Of a stretch of DNA of 64,000 nt, positions 40,324-49,914 are shown piece by piece. Position numbers and translations under genes: made by a program. The notes under the pieces were generated by a model. The model had not been told where the DNA came from. It saw nothing but the letters and a program-made list of their open reading frames with translations, and did no database searches. The stretch comes from Stutzerimonas stutzeri (lineage in GTDB: Bacteria > Pseudomonadota > Gammaproteobacteria > Enterobacterales > Pasteurellaceae). The DNA is taken from contig CABDVE010000001.1 of NCBI GenBank assembly GCA_901420285.1, forward strand, positions 1,612,001 to 1,676,000, given 5' to 3'. Each line of letters begins with the position of its first letter. The stretch's first letter is position 1.

Positions 40324-40734
40324 ATGTCAGTAACTGTTAGTAAACGCAAAAAATATGTTCGCCCAATGACGGCTACTTGGTGGCAAAAATTAGACTTCTA
40401 CAAGGCTTATATGCTACGTGAAGCAACCTCAATTTTTGCTGTATGGTTCTGTATCGTGTTGCTCTATGGCGTGCTTTGCCTTGCCGGCAACCCAATACCG
40501 GGCCTAGGTATTTTGAATTTCATTGAGTTTTTAAGAAACCCAATCGTAGTGGTGTTAAATATCATTACGCTCGTGGCGACACTTTACCACACCGTGACTT
40601 ATTTCTTAATGACGCCAAAAGTGATGAACATCATTGTAAAAAATGAACGTTTACCGCATCACGTTATCAGAAATGCGCTTTGGGCGGTAACCGGACTTAT
40701 AAGCCTGGTTGCACTAGTTTTAGTTTATATCTAA
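40324..40734 (+). CDS. frdC: Fumarate reductase membrane anchor subunit C
   Basis: This 136-residue protein has three membrane segments. It begins with KRKKYVRPMTATWWQKLDFYKAYMLREATS, which is diagnostic of FrdC. It anchors FrdAB and helps form the quinol site. GGGGGAAGAT precedes the ATG, 11 bases after frdB. Confidence 0.95.
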   Translation: MSVTVSKRKKYVRPMTATWWQKLDFYKAYMLREATSIFAVWFCIVLLYGVLCLAGNPIPGLGILNFIEFLRNPIVVVLNIITLVATLYHTVTYFLMTPKVMNIIVKNERLPHHVIRNALWAVTGLISLVALVLVYI

Positions 40735-40746
40735 GGGAGAGAAAAA

Positions 40747-41091
40747 ATGGTTGATAAAAATCCAAAACGCTCCGGCGAACCACCGGTATGGTTGCTTTTC
40801 GGTGCCGGCGGTACAGTTAGCGCAATTTTCTTCCCCGTGGTAATTTTAATCTTAGGCTTGTTGTTACCTTTCGGCTTAATCGATCCGGCTAACTTAATTA
40901 CTTTCGCGTATTCCTGGATCGGAAAACTTATAATTCTTGTGCTCACTATTTTCCCAATGTGGTGCGGATTACACCGTATCCACCACGGTATGCACGATCT
41001 TAAAATCCATGTTCCTGCCGGTGGCTTTATCTTCTATGGTTTGGCTACCATTTACACCGTTTGGGTATTATTTGCAGTAATTGGTTTATAA
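40747..41091 (+). CDS. frdD: Fumarate reductase membrane anchor subunit D
   Basis: This 114-residue protein has three membrane segments. It has the FrdD start [23 protein letters not shown] and the [14 protein letters not shown] segment. It completes the frdABCD operon. GGGAGAG precedes the ATG, and a strong terminator follows. Confidence 0.95.
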   Translation: MVDKNPKRSGEPPVWLLFGAGGTVSAIFFPVVILILGLLLPFGLIDPANLITFAYSWIGKLIILVLTIFPMWCGLHRIHHGMHDLKIHVPAGGFIFYGLATIYTVWVLFAVIGL

Positions 41092-41103
41092 GAAAAATTA
41101 AAT

Positions 41104-41143
41104 AAAAAAACGCGTTGAGCTTATCCTCAACGCGTTTTTTTTA
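41104..41143. terminator. Terminator between frdD and phoH
   Basis: AAACGCGTTGAG and CTCAACGCGTTT are 12-base arms with a 6-base loop and T-tract. The symmetry suggests it works in both directions for the convergent genes. Confidence 0.9.
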
Positions 41144-41155
41144 TTTTCTCTTATT

Positions 41156-42220
41156 TCAATTGCGTACTTCAGCTTGCTCACGCTCTAGTTTTCGAATTTC
41201 TTCACGTTCTTTACGACGAATTTCATCCTGAATTTCCCAGGCTTCATACGCTTGTACAACTTTCGCGACTACCGGATGACGTACAATGTCTTGACTATCA
41301 AAATAATTGAAACTCAATTCCGGCACCGCATTCAACACTTCAATTGCATGACGAAGGCCCGATTTAGTACTACGCGGCAAATCGATTTGAGTAATATCCC
41401 CAGTAATGACTGCCTTGGAATTAAAACCGATACGGGTAAGAAACATTTTCATTTGCTCCACGGTAGTATTTTGGCTTTCATCTAAAATGATAAAACTATC
41501 GTTTAAAGTTCGACCGCGCATATACGCAAGCGGCGCAATTTCAATCACATTACGTTCCATCAGTTTTTGCACACGTTCAAAACCCAGCATTTCAAACAAA
41601 GCATCGTAAAGAGGGCGCAAATAAGGTTCGATTTTTTGTCCTAGATCGCCCGGTAAAAAGCCTAATTTTTCTCCGGCTTCTACTGCCGGACGGGTAAGTA
41701 ACACGCGACGAATCTCTTGGCGTTCCAAAGCTTCTACGGCGGCTGCTACGGCTAAAAAAGTTTTCCCCGTTCCTGCCGGCCCAATACCAAAACTAATATC
41801 GTGCGTCAGAATATTATGCAAATATTGCACTTGATTGACGCCGCGCGGCTTAATTACACCCCGCTTAGTTTTAATCACACTACTATAAATATCGCTTTTC
41901 GCGCGTTCCGGTTCCACTTGCGATAACATTCGACATTCCTGTAGCACCATATGTACGTTTTGCAGCTCTAGCTCTTTTACTTTACTTTTAATCGGCGCGG
42001 TTTCCATGTACAAATCTTGAATTAATTTAATTGCGCATTGAATTAGCTTTTCATGATGCGATTTAGGATTTTCTTCGTTGGATTTGATAGTAAAAGTGAA
42101 ATTGTTACGGGAAATATTGAGATTAAACTCTTTTTCGATGAGTTTAAGATGCTCATCAAACGCACCGCAAAGGGATTGAAGGCGGCCGTTGTCTTGAGGT
42201 TCGAGAGTAAATGTCGTCAT
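41156..42220 (-). CDS. ybeZ: PhoH-family ATPase (YbeZ type)
   Basis: This 354-residue protein has Walker A GIGPAGTGKTFLAVA and Walker B DSFIILDESQNTT, with GDITQIDLP following. It is a predicted RNA-related ATPase that often works with the RNase YbeY. Here ybeY is not adjacent. The C-terminal tail is strongly charged (RRKEREEIRKLEREQAEV). Confidence 0.92.
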   Translation of the reverse strand: MTTFTLEPQDNGRLQSLCGAFDEHLKLIEKEFNLNISRNNFTFTIKSNEENPKSHHEKLIQCAIKLIQDLYMETAPIKSKVKELELQNVHMVLQECRMLSQVEPERAKSDIYSSVIKTKRGVIKPRGVNQVQYLHNILTHDISFGIGPAGTGKTFLAVAAAVEALERQEIRRVLLTRPAVEAGEKLGFLPGDLGQKIEPYLRPLYDALFEMLGFERVQKLMERNVIEIAPLAYMRGRTLNDSFIILDESQNTTVEQMKMFLTRIGFNSKAVITGDITQIDLPRSTKSGLRHAIEVLNAVPELSFNYFDSQDIVRHPVVAKVVQAYEAWEIQDEIRRKEREEIRKLEREQAEVRN

Positions 42221-42243
42221 TGAAATATGATTGTAATGGTAGA

Positions 42244-42816
42244 TTAGTCTAAATTGAACGCACTTTCATCCAACTCGTCCGCCATCGCCGCTAAAATCTC
42301 GCGTGTAAGCGAAGCAAGCGAGCGGTAAAACGGCAGTGTAGCGTAGGTTTCCACTTGAGTGAGGAATTTTGCCGCGCAAGGCAGTAGAAAATCTTCAAAC
42401 AGTACTCGCTGTGTAACAACGGAATCCTCATTATCTTCCAGCCAAGAGGCAGCGAGCAAAAGCAGCGCAAAATGATCCGCGCTTTCTATATCAGGCATAC
42501 CGCATTTTTGTCGAAATGCGACAAATTCCGACAAGTTCAAATCATAAGCGGAAATTGCTGTCGGTACTTTACCTTCGGCGCCGAATAGTTTTTGATATTC
42601 TTGATCGAGCAACTTCAAATCAATTTTCAGTTGAAGATTATCCAAAGCCACTTGGCTTTCTTTATCCGTATCCAACGCCCAAACTTGGTTTAAACCTTTT
42701 TGTTGCAACCAATCGAACACTCCAGAGAGCACCGCATCGGAGGGAAGGCGATAGAATAAATTGCCGAATAAACGGCTGATTAAAGAGAAATTATTGACTT
42801 GATTTTGTTGGGTCAT
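42244..42816 (-). CDS. TorD/DmsD-type molybdoenzyme chaperone
   Basis: This 190-residue, mostly helical acidic protein has a TorD-like core (LLDQEYQKLFGAEGKVPTAISAYDL, DHFALLLLAASWLE and FLLPCAAKFLTQVETYATLPFYRSLASLT). Such chaperones bind the twin-arginine signal of molybdoenzymes before export. The client is not adjacent, so it is unknown. It overlaps the preceding gene by 1 base. Confidence 0.78.
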   Translation of the reverse strand: MTQQNQVNNFSLISRLFGNLFYRLPSDAVLSGVFDWLQQKGLNQVWALDTDKESQVALDNLQLKIDLKLLDQEYQKLFGAEGKVPTAISAYDLNLSEFVAFRQKCGMPDIESADHFALLLLAASWLEDNEDSVVTQRVLFEDFLLPCAAKFLTQVETYATLPFYRSLASLTREILAAMADELDESAFNLD

Positions 42817-43436
42817 TAAGCGTTTTCCTGTGCATTTTGTTGCAAAAGTATGGTGAGTTTTTCGCGAGTTTTTTGCTCGGCAAGATCAAGCATCGCACGA
42901 CGGGCTGCGTCATCAATCAAATGAATATCACCGAATAATTCATAACTAACGTTGTCAATACCGCAATAATTAAACAAGCCGTTCACCAAACAATGGTCGA
43001 GAGACTTATCCATGCCGCATTCTTTATATTTATCCACATTGCTACCAATGGTAATGAATTGCTGCATTTGTTTACCTTTCAGCAAGCCGACAGATTCGCC
43101 GTTTTCCGTTTTATAGGCAAATCCATGGCTTAACACGCGATCTAAGTAGCCTTTTAAAATCGCCGGAAAGCCCATCCACCATAACGGGTAAACTAAGCTG
43201 ATTAAATCAGCCTGAAGAATAAGATTGTGTTCGTGTTTAACTTCTTCGGGAATAATGCCTTTATTCGCCGCTTGTAATTCTTCAAAAGAAATAATCGGAT
43301 TAAAATTCATCGTATAAAGATCGCGAAACTGAGTTAGCACGCCTAACGCTTGACCAGTTTTCGCTACGCGATCGGCAATGGCGCGGCCAAAGCTGCCTTT
43401 CGCGTTCGGATGTGCAAAAATAATAAGGTGATTCAT
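42816..43436 (-). CDS. Flavodoxin-fold NAD(P)H:quinone oxidoreductase
   Basis: This 206-residue protein begins MNHLIIFAHPNAKGSFGRAIAD. It has YPLWWMGFPAILKGYLDRVLSHGFAY, the hallmark of the KefF/MdaB/NQO1-like family. It probably reduces quinones using FMN or FAD in the cytosol. It is in a short operon with nfeD upstream (4-base overlap) and the TorD-like gene downstream. Confidence 0.88.
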   Translation of the reverse strand: MNHLIIFAHPNAKGSFGRAIADRVAKTGQALGVLTQFRDLYTMNFNPIISFEELQAANKGIIPEEVKHEHNLILQADLISLVYPLWWMGFPAILKGYLDRVLSHGFAYKTENGESVGLLKGKQMQQFITIGSNVDKYKECGMDKSLDHCLVNGLFNYCGIDNVSYELFGDIHLIDDAARRAMLDLAEQKTREKLTILLQQNAQENA

Positions 43437-43888
43437 TCCGTCACCTTTTGAACAATTAATGTGATGCCGCTAACGGCTTTCACTTCAATCAGATCATTCG
43501 CACGAAGACGTTCGCCTTGGATACGCCAAGTGGTATCACCGAATACACCGCGTCCGATGCCGTTTGATGCAATTTCTTGCACGCTGCCGCGTTTGCCGAG
43601 CATGGCGTGATCGCGCTGATTTAAGTCCGTTTTAACTTGATCACGATGATCTTTGCCGTGCTGGTATTTCCACCAACCTACCGACAAAATGCAAGCCAAT
43701 AACGCATAAAATATCGCCAGTTCGGTAAGAGAAAAAGCCGGAATAAGGAACTGTACCAATGCGGTGCCTAACGCCGCTAAGCCCCACCAAAGCAAAAATA
43801 CACCCGGCACCATAATTTCCACAATCAGCAAAACGAAACCTAGTACCAACCAGTGCCATAATGTCCATGTCGTCAACCATTCCGCCAT
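43433..43888 (-). CDS. NfeD-family membrane protein
   Basis: This 151-residue protein has two or three N-terminal membrane segments (WHWLVLGFVLLIVEIMVPGVFLLWWGLAALG). A C-terminal OB-fold-like domain follows (GKRGSVQEIASNGIGRGVFGDTTWRI and LIEVKAVSGITLIVQKV). NfeD proteins pair with SPFH proteins, and qmcA lies directly upstream. GGAGG precedes the ATG. Confidence 0.9.
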   Translation of the reverse strand: MAEWLTTWTLWHWLVLGFVLLIVEIMVPGVFLLWWGLAALGTALVQFLIPAFSLTELAIFYALLACILSVGWWKYQHGKDHRDQVKTDLNQRDHAMLGKRGSVQEIASNGIGRGVFGDTTWRIQGERLRANDLIEVKAVSGITLIVQKVTE

Positions 43889-43913
43889 ATTGCCTCCTTG
43901 GAAAAATGGATAG

Positions 43914-43944
43914 AAAAAATGCGGTTCACTTCAACCGCATTTTT
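43914..43944. terminator. Hairpin of AAATGCGGTT arms between qmcA and nfeD
   Basis: AAAAAATGCGGTT and AACCGCATTTTT are inverted arms with a short loop and T-tract. The arm looks like a Haemophilus uptake sequence that has lost one G (AAGTGCGGT to AATGCGGT). It would partly separate qmcA from nfeD transcription. Confidence 0.75.
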
Positions 43945-43960
43945 AAACATAAAATACCGT

Positions 43961-44875
43961 TTACGCTTTTTTATCGCCTTTTAATAATTCCGCAATGCCC
44001 GCAACGGATCCGATTAAATTACCTGCTTCAAGCGGCATCAGGACAACTTTACTGTTTTGTGCACCGCCGATTTCTTTTAAGGCTTCGGTATATTTTTGTG
44101 CAATAAAATAATTAATCGCTTTGGTATTACCACTGGCAATGGCTTCAGAGACCATTTGAGTCGCTTTGGCTTCCGCTTCCGCCGCACGTTCACGCGCTTC
44201 TGCTTGTAAAAAGGCTTCTTGACGCTCCCCTTCCGCTTTCAAGATACGCGCTTGTTTTTCCCCTTCGGCACGTAAAATTTCCGCCTGACGAATTCCTTCC
44301 GCCTCCAATACTTCCGCACGTTTATTACGTTCCGCTTTCATTTGCGCATTCATCGAGTCAATCAATTCGCGCGGCGGACGTACGTCGCGAATTTCGATAC
44401 GCGTCACCTTAATTCCCCAAGGATTGGTCGCCTCATCCACAATCGCCAATAAACGACCGTTGATGGAATCGCGTTGAGACAGCATTTCATCCAATTCCAT
44501 CGACCCCAATACAGTACGAATATTGGTCATTGTCAAATTAATAATAGCTTGTTCAAGGTGATTCACTTCATAAGCCGCGCTGCGTGCATCAATCACTTGC
44601 ACAAAGCACACAGCATCAATGGACACATTGGCGTTATCTTTGGAAATCACTTCTTGCGACGGAATATCCAATACCTGCTCCATCATATTGATCTTACGAC
44701 CAACGCGGTCCACAAAAGGCAACACCAAGTTTAAACCCGGCATTAAAGTGCGTGTATAACGTCCAAAGCGTTCGATCGTCCAATTATAACCTTGCGGTAC
44801 AGTTTTGACGGTAGAAAATAAAACGACAACGACCAGTACAAGAAAGACGATTGTTGCAACAATTACCCCATCCAT
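43961..44875 (-). CDS. qmcA: SPFH/band-7 membrane protein, QmcA-like
   Basis: This 304-residue protein has one N-terminal membrane segment. The SPFH domain follows ([49 protein letters not shown]). A long Ala/Glu/Arg coiled coil ([31 protein letters not shown]) ends it. Such proteins form membrane microdomain scaffolds with NfeD partners. GGGGAACTGAA precedes the ATG. Confidence 0.92.
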   Translation of the reverse strand: MDGVIVATIVFLVLVVVVLFSTVKTVPQGYNWTIERFGRYTRTLMPGLNLVLPFVDRVGRKINMMEQVLDIPSQEVISKDNANVSIDAVCFVQVIDARSAAYEVNHLEQAIINLTMTNIRTVLGSMELDEMLSQRDSINGRLLAIVDEATNPWGIKVTRIEIRDVRPPRELIDSMNAQMKAERNKRAEVLEAEGIRQAEILRAEGEKQARILKAEGERQEAFLQAEARERAAEAEAKATQMVSEAIASGNTKAINYFIAQKYTEALKEIGGAQNSKVVLMPLEAGNLIGSVAGIAELLKGDKKA

Positions 44876-45008
44876 TTCAGTTCCCCTTTTTGATTAATAT
44901 AACCACAAAAAGTCTATCAAATTAGCACGCACTTTGTACATAACAATATCCGCCATTCCGCCTGACAAATACCAAAACACCATGCACTGCATAACCAACG
45001 ACTGCGTA

Positions 45009-45039
45009 AAAAACAAAAGCGGACTTTCGTCCGCTTTAT
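45009..45039 (-). terminator. Terminator of sstT
   Basis: AAAGCGGAC-TTTC-GTCCGCTTT. On the minus strand it is followed by TGTTTTTT. Confidence 0.85.
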
Positions 45040-45051
45040 AGAATCATCTGA

Positions 45052-46296
45052 CTATGCGTTATTTTTACGTTCTTCTTCCATGCATACCGCTGCGGTAAAT
45101 AGCACGTCGGTAGAAGAGTTCAATGCGGTCTCCGTAGAGTCTTGCAAAATACCGATAATAAAGCCAACGCCAATCATTTGCGCCGCTACATCGTCAGAAA
45201 TACCAAACAAGCTACAAGCTAACGGAATAAGTAATAATGAACCGCCGGCCACACCCGATGCGCCACATGCGCAAAGAGATGCCACGACGCTCAATAACAC
45301 GGCGCTAATAAATGGCACTTCCATTCCCAAAGTATTTACCGCCGCAAGGGTTAATACAGTAATCGTAATTGCTGCTCCCGCCATATTAATGGTCGCCCCG
45401 AGCGGAATCGCAACCGAATAGGTTTCTTCATCAAGATTTAAACGTTTTGCCAAAGCAATGTTAACCGGAATATTCGCTGCGGAACTACGGGTAAAGAATG
45501 CTGTTACACCGCTTTCACGCACGCAAGTCCATACTAATGGATAAGGATTGCGACGAATTTTCCAATACACCAAGAGCGGGTTAATCACAAATGCGGTGAA
45601 TAACATCGTACCGATTAATACAACCAATAATTGCGCATAACCGCCTAATGCCGATAAACCTTTGTCCGACAAAGTTTCCGCCACCAAACCGAATACTCCT
45701 AACGGCGCAAAAGAAATAATGAGGCGTACAATGGCGGAAATCGCCTCCGCAAAATCTGCCACAGTTTGCTTCGTATTTTCAGAAGCGTGACGAAGCGCTA
45801 AACCTAAACCAATAGACCAAGCTAACACACCGATGAAGTTCGCTTTAAAAATTGCATTTAACGGATTATCCACTACGTTTAAAACCAAAGCCAATAACAC
45901 TTCTCCCACTGACTGTGGCGCCGCACTGGCGTCTTCTCTCACCGCCAATGCGACTTCCGATGGAAATAGCATACTTGCAATTACCGCAATAACTGCGGCT
46001 AAAAACGTACCGAGTAAATAAAGTACGATAATTTCCTTCATATTGCTTTTGGAGCCGACTTTTTTATTCGCTAAAGCTGCCATAACAAGGAAGAAAATCA
46101 AAATCGGTGCTACTGCACGTAATGCTTTTACGAAAACTTGTCCTAACACGCCAACATTTGATGCTAAATTAAAATCAAGCGTCTGTTGAATGCTCGGATT
46201 AACAAGCGCAACAAGGAGCCCTAGGATAAGACCAATAGCAATTCGTTTGACCAAATTACCTTGGAAAAGAAAATGAACTAAACGTGATGTATTCAT
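45052..46296 (-). CDS. sstT: Serine/threonine:Na+ symporter SstT
   Basis: This 414-residue protein of the dicarboxylate/amino acid:cation symporter family has [20 protein letters not shown] at the start. [20 protein letters not shown] and [16 protein letters not shown] are substrate-site blocks. ATG 46296 gives the same length as E. coli SstT, and a frame 13 codons longer exists. Neither start has a strong ribosome site. Confidence 0.93.
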   Translation of the reverse strand: MNTSRLVHFLFQGNLVKRIAIGLILGLLVALVNPSIQQTLDFNLASNVGVLGQVFVKALRAVAPILIFFLVMAALANKKVGSKSNMKEIIVLYLLGTFLAAVIAVIASMLFPSEVALAVREDASAAPQSVGEVLLALVLNVVDNPLNAIFKANFIGVLAWSIGLGLALRHASENTKQTVADFAEAISAIVRLIISFAPLGVFGLVAETLSDKGLSALGGYAQLLVVLIGTMLFTAFVINPLLVYWKIRRNPYPLVWTCVRESGVTAFFTRSSAANIPVNIALAKRLNLDEETYSVAIPLGATINMAGAAITITVLTLAAVNTLGMEVPFISAVLLSVVASLCACGASGVAGGSLLLIPLACSLFGISDDVAAQMIGVGFIIGILQDSTETALNSSTDVLFTAAVCMEEERKNNA

Positions 46297-46381
46297 AATA
46301 AGATTAAATAAAAACGAGATTGAACTTAAGATCATTAATGATCCGCCTAAAACGCCGTAAAGATAGCTTAAATTTCATTTG

Positions 46382-46399
46382 AAAGAAAACGTTTTCTTT
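46382..46399. promoter_or_regulatory. 18-base palindrome upstream of sstT
   Basis: AAAGAAAACGTTTTCTTT is perfectly symmetric around a central CG, the shape of LacI/GalR-family operators. It lies in the divergent sstT / UmuD-like intergenic region. The regulator is unknown. Confidence 0.4.
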
Positions 46400-46477
46400 T
46401 TATTTTTCTCTCCAAATTATCATTTCATAAATATTTTCTAATATTTTGCGACATAAAAAAATTTTTTCTATTCAATA

Positions 46478-46507
46478 TTGACAACCTGTACAAAACAACA
46501 GTATATT
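46478..46507 (+). promoter_or_regulatory. Promoter with LexA box for the UmuD-like gene
   Basis: TTGACA (46478-46483), an 18-base spacer and TATATT (46502-46507) form a strong promoter. CTG-n10-CAG (46486-46501), the LexA core layout, fills the spacer. SOS control is therefore likely. Confidence 0.75.
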
Positions 46508-46556
46508 AATACCTGTGCAAACAACCACTACTTTCAAAAGCTTAGAGGAACCTAAG

Positions 46557-47003
46557 ATGATGAACTACGCAAATACAATCGCTCAAAATGATATGACGTT
46601 TTCTTATCATCCGATGCCGTTTTTTAACGATATCGAACAACATCCTACATTCAACAAAAAACTTGATTTGAACCTATATTGTATTAAACGCCCTCAACAA
46701 ACCTGTTTCATTCGCGTGACCAACCCTAATATGTTGGCTTGGGGCATTGAACAAGGCGATATGCTCGTGGTGGAAAAAAATGACAACCTCGCTGTGGGCG
46801 ATTTTGTGGTACTCGAAACGGGCAATGAATTTCACATTTATGAATTTATCTCGCACAACGATGAATTTATTTTCATGGCACTAGATTCTCAAATGCACAA
46901 CATCAAAACTAAAGATTGGACTTCATTGCCGATTATCGGCACGGTGACCAACACGATTCACCAAATTCAGCCACGTCGTAATGGCTTAAAATTTGCCGCT
47001 TAA
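46557..47003 (+). CDS. UmuD/S24-like protein lacking the catalytic dyad
   Basis: This 148-residue protein has a UmuD-type beta-sheet domain: FIRVTNPNMLAWGIEQGDMLVVEKNDNLAVGDFVVLETGNEFHIYEF...MALDSQ. Aligning it by eye to UmuD (GDSMIDGGISDGD), the catalytic Ser is Asn (NPNM) and the Lys (TVKKL) falls in HIYEF without Lys. Self-cleavage should be impossible. A good LexA box and GAGGA ribosome site suggest a real SOS gene. No umuC follows. It could be a regulatory decoy or a non-cleavable UmuD relative. Confidence 0.75.
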   Translation: MMNYANTIAQNDMTFSYHPMPFFNDIEQHPTFNKKLDLNLYCIKRPQQTCFIRVTNPNMLAWGIEQGDMLVVEKNDNLAVGDFVVLETGNEFHIYEFISHNDEFIFMALDSQMHNIKTKDWTSLPIIGTVTNTIHQIQPRRNGLKFAA

Positions 47004-47134
47004 TTCGCGGATAAACGTCAATCTAGTTCCAAATACGCACTAATATGCGTTAGTGCCACTCTCTATAAGACCTGCGCAGTATATAATAACCAACCATGGT
47101 AATAGCCACGGCGCAGGGCTGAAATTACACTCAC

Positions 47135-47177
47135 AAAATAGCACTGCATTGGAAGCAATTCCAATGCGGTGCTATTT
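47135..47177. terminator. Inverted CAATGCGGTGCT pair (22-bp offset)
   Basis: The left copy, 47140-47151, has one mismatch (AGCACTGCATTG), and the right copy, 47162-47173, is exact. The inner stem is complete, with a GCAA tetraloop and A/T tracts outside. It lies between the convergent UmuD-like gene and lpxM. Confidence 0.8.
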
Positions 47178-47249
47178 GCAGCTCAGGCTGATATCGCTTC
47201 GAAAAAAAATTGAAAGCGACTGCCCAACTTACTTTGCGACTATCAAGAA

Positions 47250-48209
47250 TTAATCGTCATAAAGATCTTGCCCGTCTTTACGCGTTCTTAGTAATTGAAG
47301 AATCCACACATATTGCTCCGGCTGCGGCGTGACAAAACGCTCGATTTCCTCATTCATGGCGCGCGCAGATTGTTCCGGATCATCGGTTAATTGCATGGCC
47401 GGATGGATTTCTATTTCGTATTTTCCGGTTTCGGTGTTGTAACGCGGAAACATCGGAATCACCACTGCTTTGGCAAGTTTCGCCATTTTATTTAAACCGG
47501 GCAATGTGGCTTTATAGGTACCGAAGAAATCCACATACAGGCTTTGTTCCGCACCGAAGTCTTCATCCGGCAAGTAATAGCCCATTTCGCCTTGTTTTAC
47601 GTAATTTAAAAAAGGTTTTATGCCATTTTGGCGTGCATGCATTTTGCCACCAAAACGCTGGCGCATCATCGTCCACAGCCAGTCGACTAAAGGATTGCGA
47701 TGCGGATTATACATCGATGTCATCGGCATACCGTGCGTATGCAAAATAATCCCCGACGCATCAATCGCCCAACCGTGCGGTACCATTAAAATAATGTTTT
47801 TGCCTTCCGCTTTGGCTTGTCGAATATGTTCAAGCCCGATAAACTCACTGCGTTTTTGTAAATGTCGTTTCGAGCGAACGGCGATTTCACCGATACCAAA
47901 CATCACTTGTGCCACCACCGCAAACATTTTATCAATCACCTCTTCGCGCTGTTGTGTTGTCCAGTTTGGAAAACAATGCGTTAAATTAATTTGTGCACGT
48001 CGACGTTGTTTTTTCGCCTTGTGGCCAATCCACATCCCGAGTTTAGCCGCCCATTTATCACGCAGACGAAAGGGAACAAAGGCCAATAACAACAAAAAGA
48101 AAATACCGAGCCAAATCCCCCAATATTGCGGCTTAAAATAGGACCAAGAAAAATGCGCCTCATAACCTGATCGGGCAGTTAAACGTAGTTGTTTTTGAGA
48201 ATCTGTCAT
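47250..48209 (-). CDS. lpxM: Lipid A acyltransferase, LpxM/MsbB type
   Basis: This 319-residue protein of the LpxL/LpxM family has an N-terminal membrane anchor. The catalytic block is ILMVPHGWAIDASGIILHTHGMPMTSMYNPHRNPLVDWLW (HX4D-like), and YYLPDEDFGAEQSLYVDFFG follows. It adds a secondary acyl chain to lipid A at the inner membrane. ATG 48209 begins the conserved MTDSQKQLRLTAR. A GTG eight codons earlier is possible. Confidence 0.92.
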   Translation of the reverse strand: MTDSQKQLRLTARSGYEAHFSWSYFKPQYWGIWLGIFFLLLLAFVPFRLRDKWAAKLGMWIGHKAKKQRRRAQINLTHCFPNWTTQQREEVIDKMFAVVAQVMFGIGEIAVRSKRHLQKRSEFIGLEHIRQAKAEGKNIILMVPHGWAIDASGIILHTHGMPMTSMYNPHRNPLVDWLWTMMRQRFGGKMHARQNGIKPFLNYVKQGEMGYYLPDEDFGAEQSLYVDFFGTYKATLPGLNKMAKLAKAVVIPMFPRYNTETGKYEIEIHPAMQLTDDPEQSARAMNEEIERFVTPQPEQYVWILQLLRTRKDGQDLYDD

Positions 48210-48239
48210 AATAAAAACTGCGAGGAAATCCACCGCCCT

Positions 48240-49007
48240 CTAAAAATTAAACCAACCTTGGTCATAGGCCATTTTGACGGTCATAATAAAAGACATCGCC
48301 ACCACCATCGGACGAATTAGCCGTTTGCCCTTGCTCATAACCATTTTCGCCCCAAAATTTGCGCCGATTAAACTGCCCGCCATCATCACGAAACCAACCG
48401 TCCACGCGATATGTCCGCCAATTAAGAAAAAAATAACCGAAGCGATATTTGAGGTTAAATTCATCACTTTTGCATGGGCGGTGGCTTTAGTTAAGTTAAA
48501 ACCAAGCAATAATACGCAAGCCAAATTCATTAATGAGCCCGTGCCCGGCCCAAAAAATCCATCATAAAAACCTAATGTGATTCCCAAAGAAAGGGCAAAA
48601 ATGGGATAAGAAAGACGTTGTTTTTTATCGTTTTCGCCTAACTGAGGGGTAAAAAGGAAATAAAGCCCAATAGCAAGGATTAAAAACGGCAAACCTTTTT
48701 TAACCAACGATGAATCAATGCTTTGAATTAATAATGTACCGATCACTGAACCGATAAAAATCATGAATAAAATAAAGCCAAATTCGCGCAAATTCACCGC
48801 CTTCTTGCGCAAAAAATACAAACTTGCCGATAAAGAACCGCCAAACGCCTGCAATTTATTGGTGCCTAATGCCATTGCCGGCGGCATGCCGGCCATCAAT
48901 AAGGCAGGAATGGTAATTAAACCGCCTCCCCCGGCAATAGCGTCAATAAAAGCCGCCACAAAAGCAACTGCAAATAACAGCCCTAAAATATCCATGCCAA
49001 ATTCCAT
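48240..49007 (-). CDS. TSUP (TauE/SafE) family membrane transporter
   Basis: This 255-residue protein has about eight membrane segments. It has the repeated family motif AFIDAIAGGGGLITIPALL near the start and FYDGFFGPGTGSLMNLACV in the middle. Relatives export sulfite or organosulfur anions; the substrate is not known here. GAGG precedes ATG 49007. Confidence 0.9.
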   Translation of the reverse strand: MEFGMDILGLLFAVAFVAAFIDAIAGGGGLITIPALLMAGMPPAMALGTNKLQAFGGSLSASLYFLRKKAVNLREFGFILFMIFIGSVIGTLLIQSIDSSLVKKGLPFLILAIGLYFLFTPQLGENDKKQRLSYPIFALSLGITLGFYDGFFGPGTGSLMNLACVLLLGFNLTKATAHAKVMNLTSNIASVIFFLIGGHIAWTVGFVMMAGSLIGANFGAKMVMSKGKRLIRPMVVAMSFIMTVKMAYDQGWFNF

Positions 49008-49024
49008 AGGTTTACCTCAAATCA

Positions 49025-49885
49025 TTATTCTAGCCATTCACTACGGTTTGGTGAGTTCAATATTTGCTGACATAAAAACGGCTCAGGTGGAACGGTTTTT
49101 GGTTTACCGGAAGGCGCACCGGGTTTTGCCGGCTCAAACCAAGAATAAAGTTCGGCACCGCATCCATCACCCGCAGGCACCGGTGCTTGCTCTTCACAAT
49201 AGGTGGCATCCACTGGACATTTTAAACGCACATGGAAATGAGAGTCATGCCCGAACCAAGGACGAATTTTGTGCAACCAAGCACGATCGGCTCCTGCCGT
49301 TTCGCAAAGTTTCAATTTAATTGCAGGATTGACAAAAATACGAGTAACTTCGGAATCTTCTGCTGCCAATTTAATCAGCTTAGCATGGTTGGCGTTCCAA
49401 ATACTGTCGTCCACGCGCTGAGTTTGGCGGTTCACCACCAACAAACCTTTGCCGTCAGAATTCAGTGCTTCACTATCGGACATACTGCCCATGCGCAACC
49501 AAATGTCTGCATCCAACCCCATTTGATGGCTCGCATGCCCGGTTAAAAAACGTCCGCCGCCCGGCATAGCAATATCGCCCACCAACATGGTTGGCAAGCC
49601 CGCGGCTTTCGCGCGTTGCCCCAAACGTTGCAAATAGCTAATCATGTTGGGATGTCCGTAATAACGGTTTTTATTCAAGCGAATCACTTGATAGCCGTCC
49701 CCCTTATAAGGTAAAGGCTGCGCGCCGATAATGCAGCCGTTGGAATAGCTGCCAATCGGCTTCGCCTTACCGTCCTCGCTTGGAATCGGACGCTTCACCC
49801 TCTGCCAATCTTGTGGCGTGGCTTGCACGCAAAATACCCAAAATGCGCTTAATATAAACGAAGTGGTTAATAAAATTTTATTCAT
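49025..49885 (-). CDS. mepA: Penicillin-insensitive murein endopeptidase MepA
   Basis: This 286-residue protein has a signal peptide (MNKILLTTSFILSAFWVFCVQA). Zinc-binding motifs are TGHASHQMGLDADIWLRM and WFGHDSHFHVRLKCP. It cuts D-alanyl-meso-diaminopimelyl cross-links in the periplasm. Order with aroC is the same as in enterics and Haemophilus. Confidence 0.95.
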   Translation of the reverse strand: MNKILLTTSFILSAFWVFCVQATPQDWQRVKRPIPSEDGKAKPIGSYSNGCIIGAQPLPYKGDGYQVIRLNKNRYYGHPNMISYLQRLGQRAKAAGLPTMLVGDIAMPGGGRFLTGHASHQMGLDADIWLRMGSMSDSEALNSDGKGLLVVNRQTQRVDDSIWNANHAKLIKLAAEDSEVTRIFVNPAIKLKLCETAGADRAWLHKIRPWFGHDSHFHVRLKCPVDATYCEEQAPVPAGDGCGAELYSWFEPAKPGAPSGKPKTVPPEPFLCQQILNSPNRSEWLE

Positions 49886-49914
49886 TTATTCTCACTAAAA
49901 TGAAGTGTCAAATG

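Noticed and set aside
47053-47253. 66-codon frame between the UmuD-like gene and lpxM
   Set aside because: It crosses the motif-pair terminator and has no homology or ribosome site.
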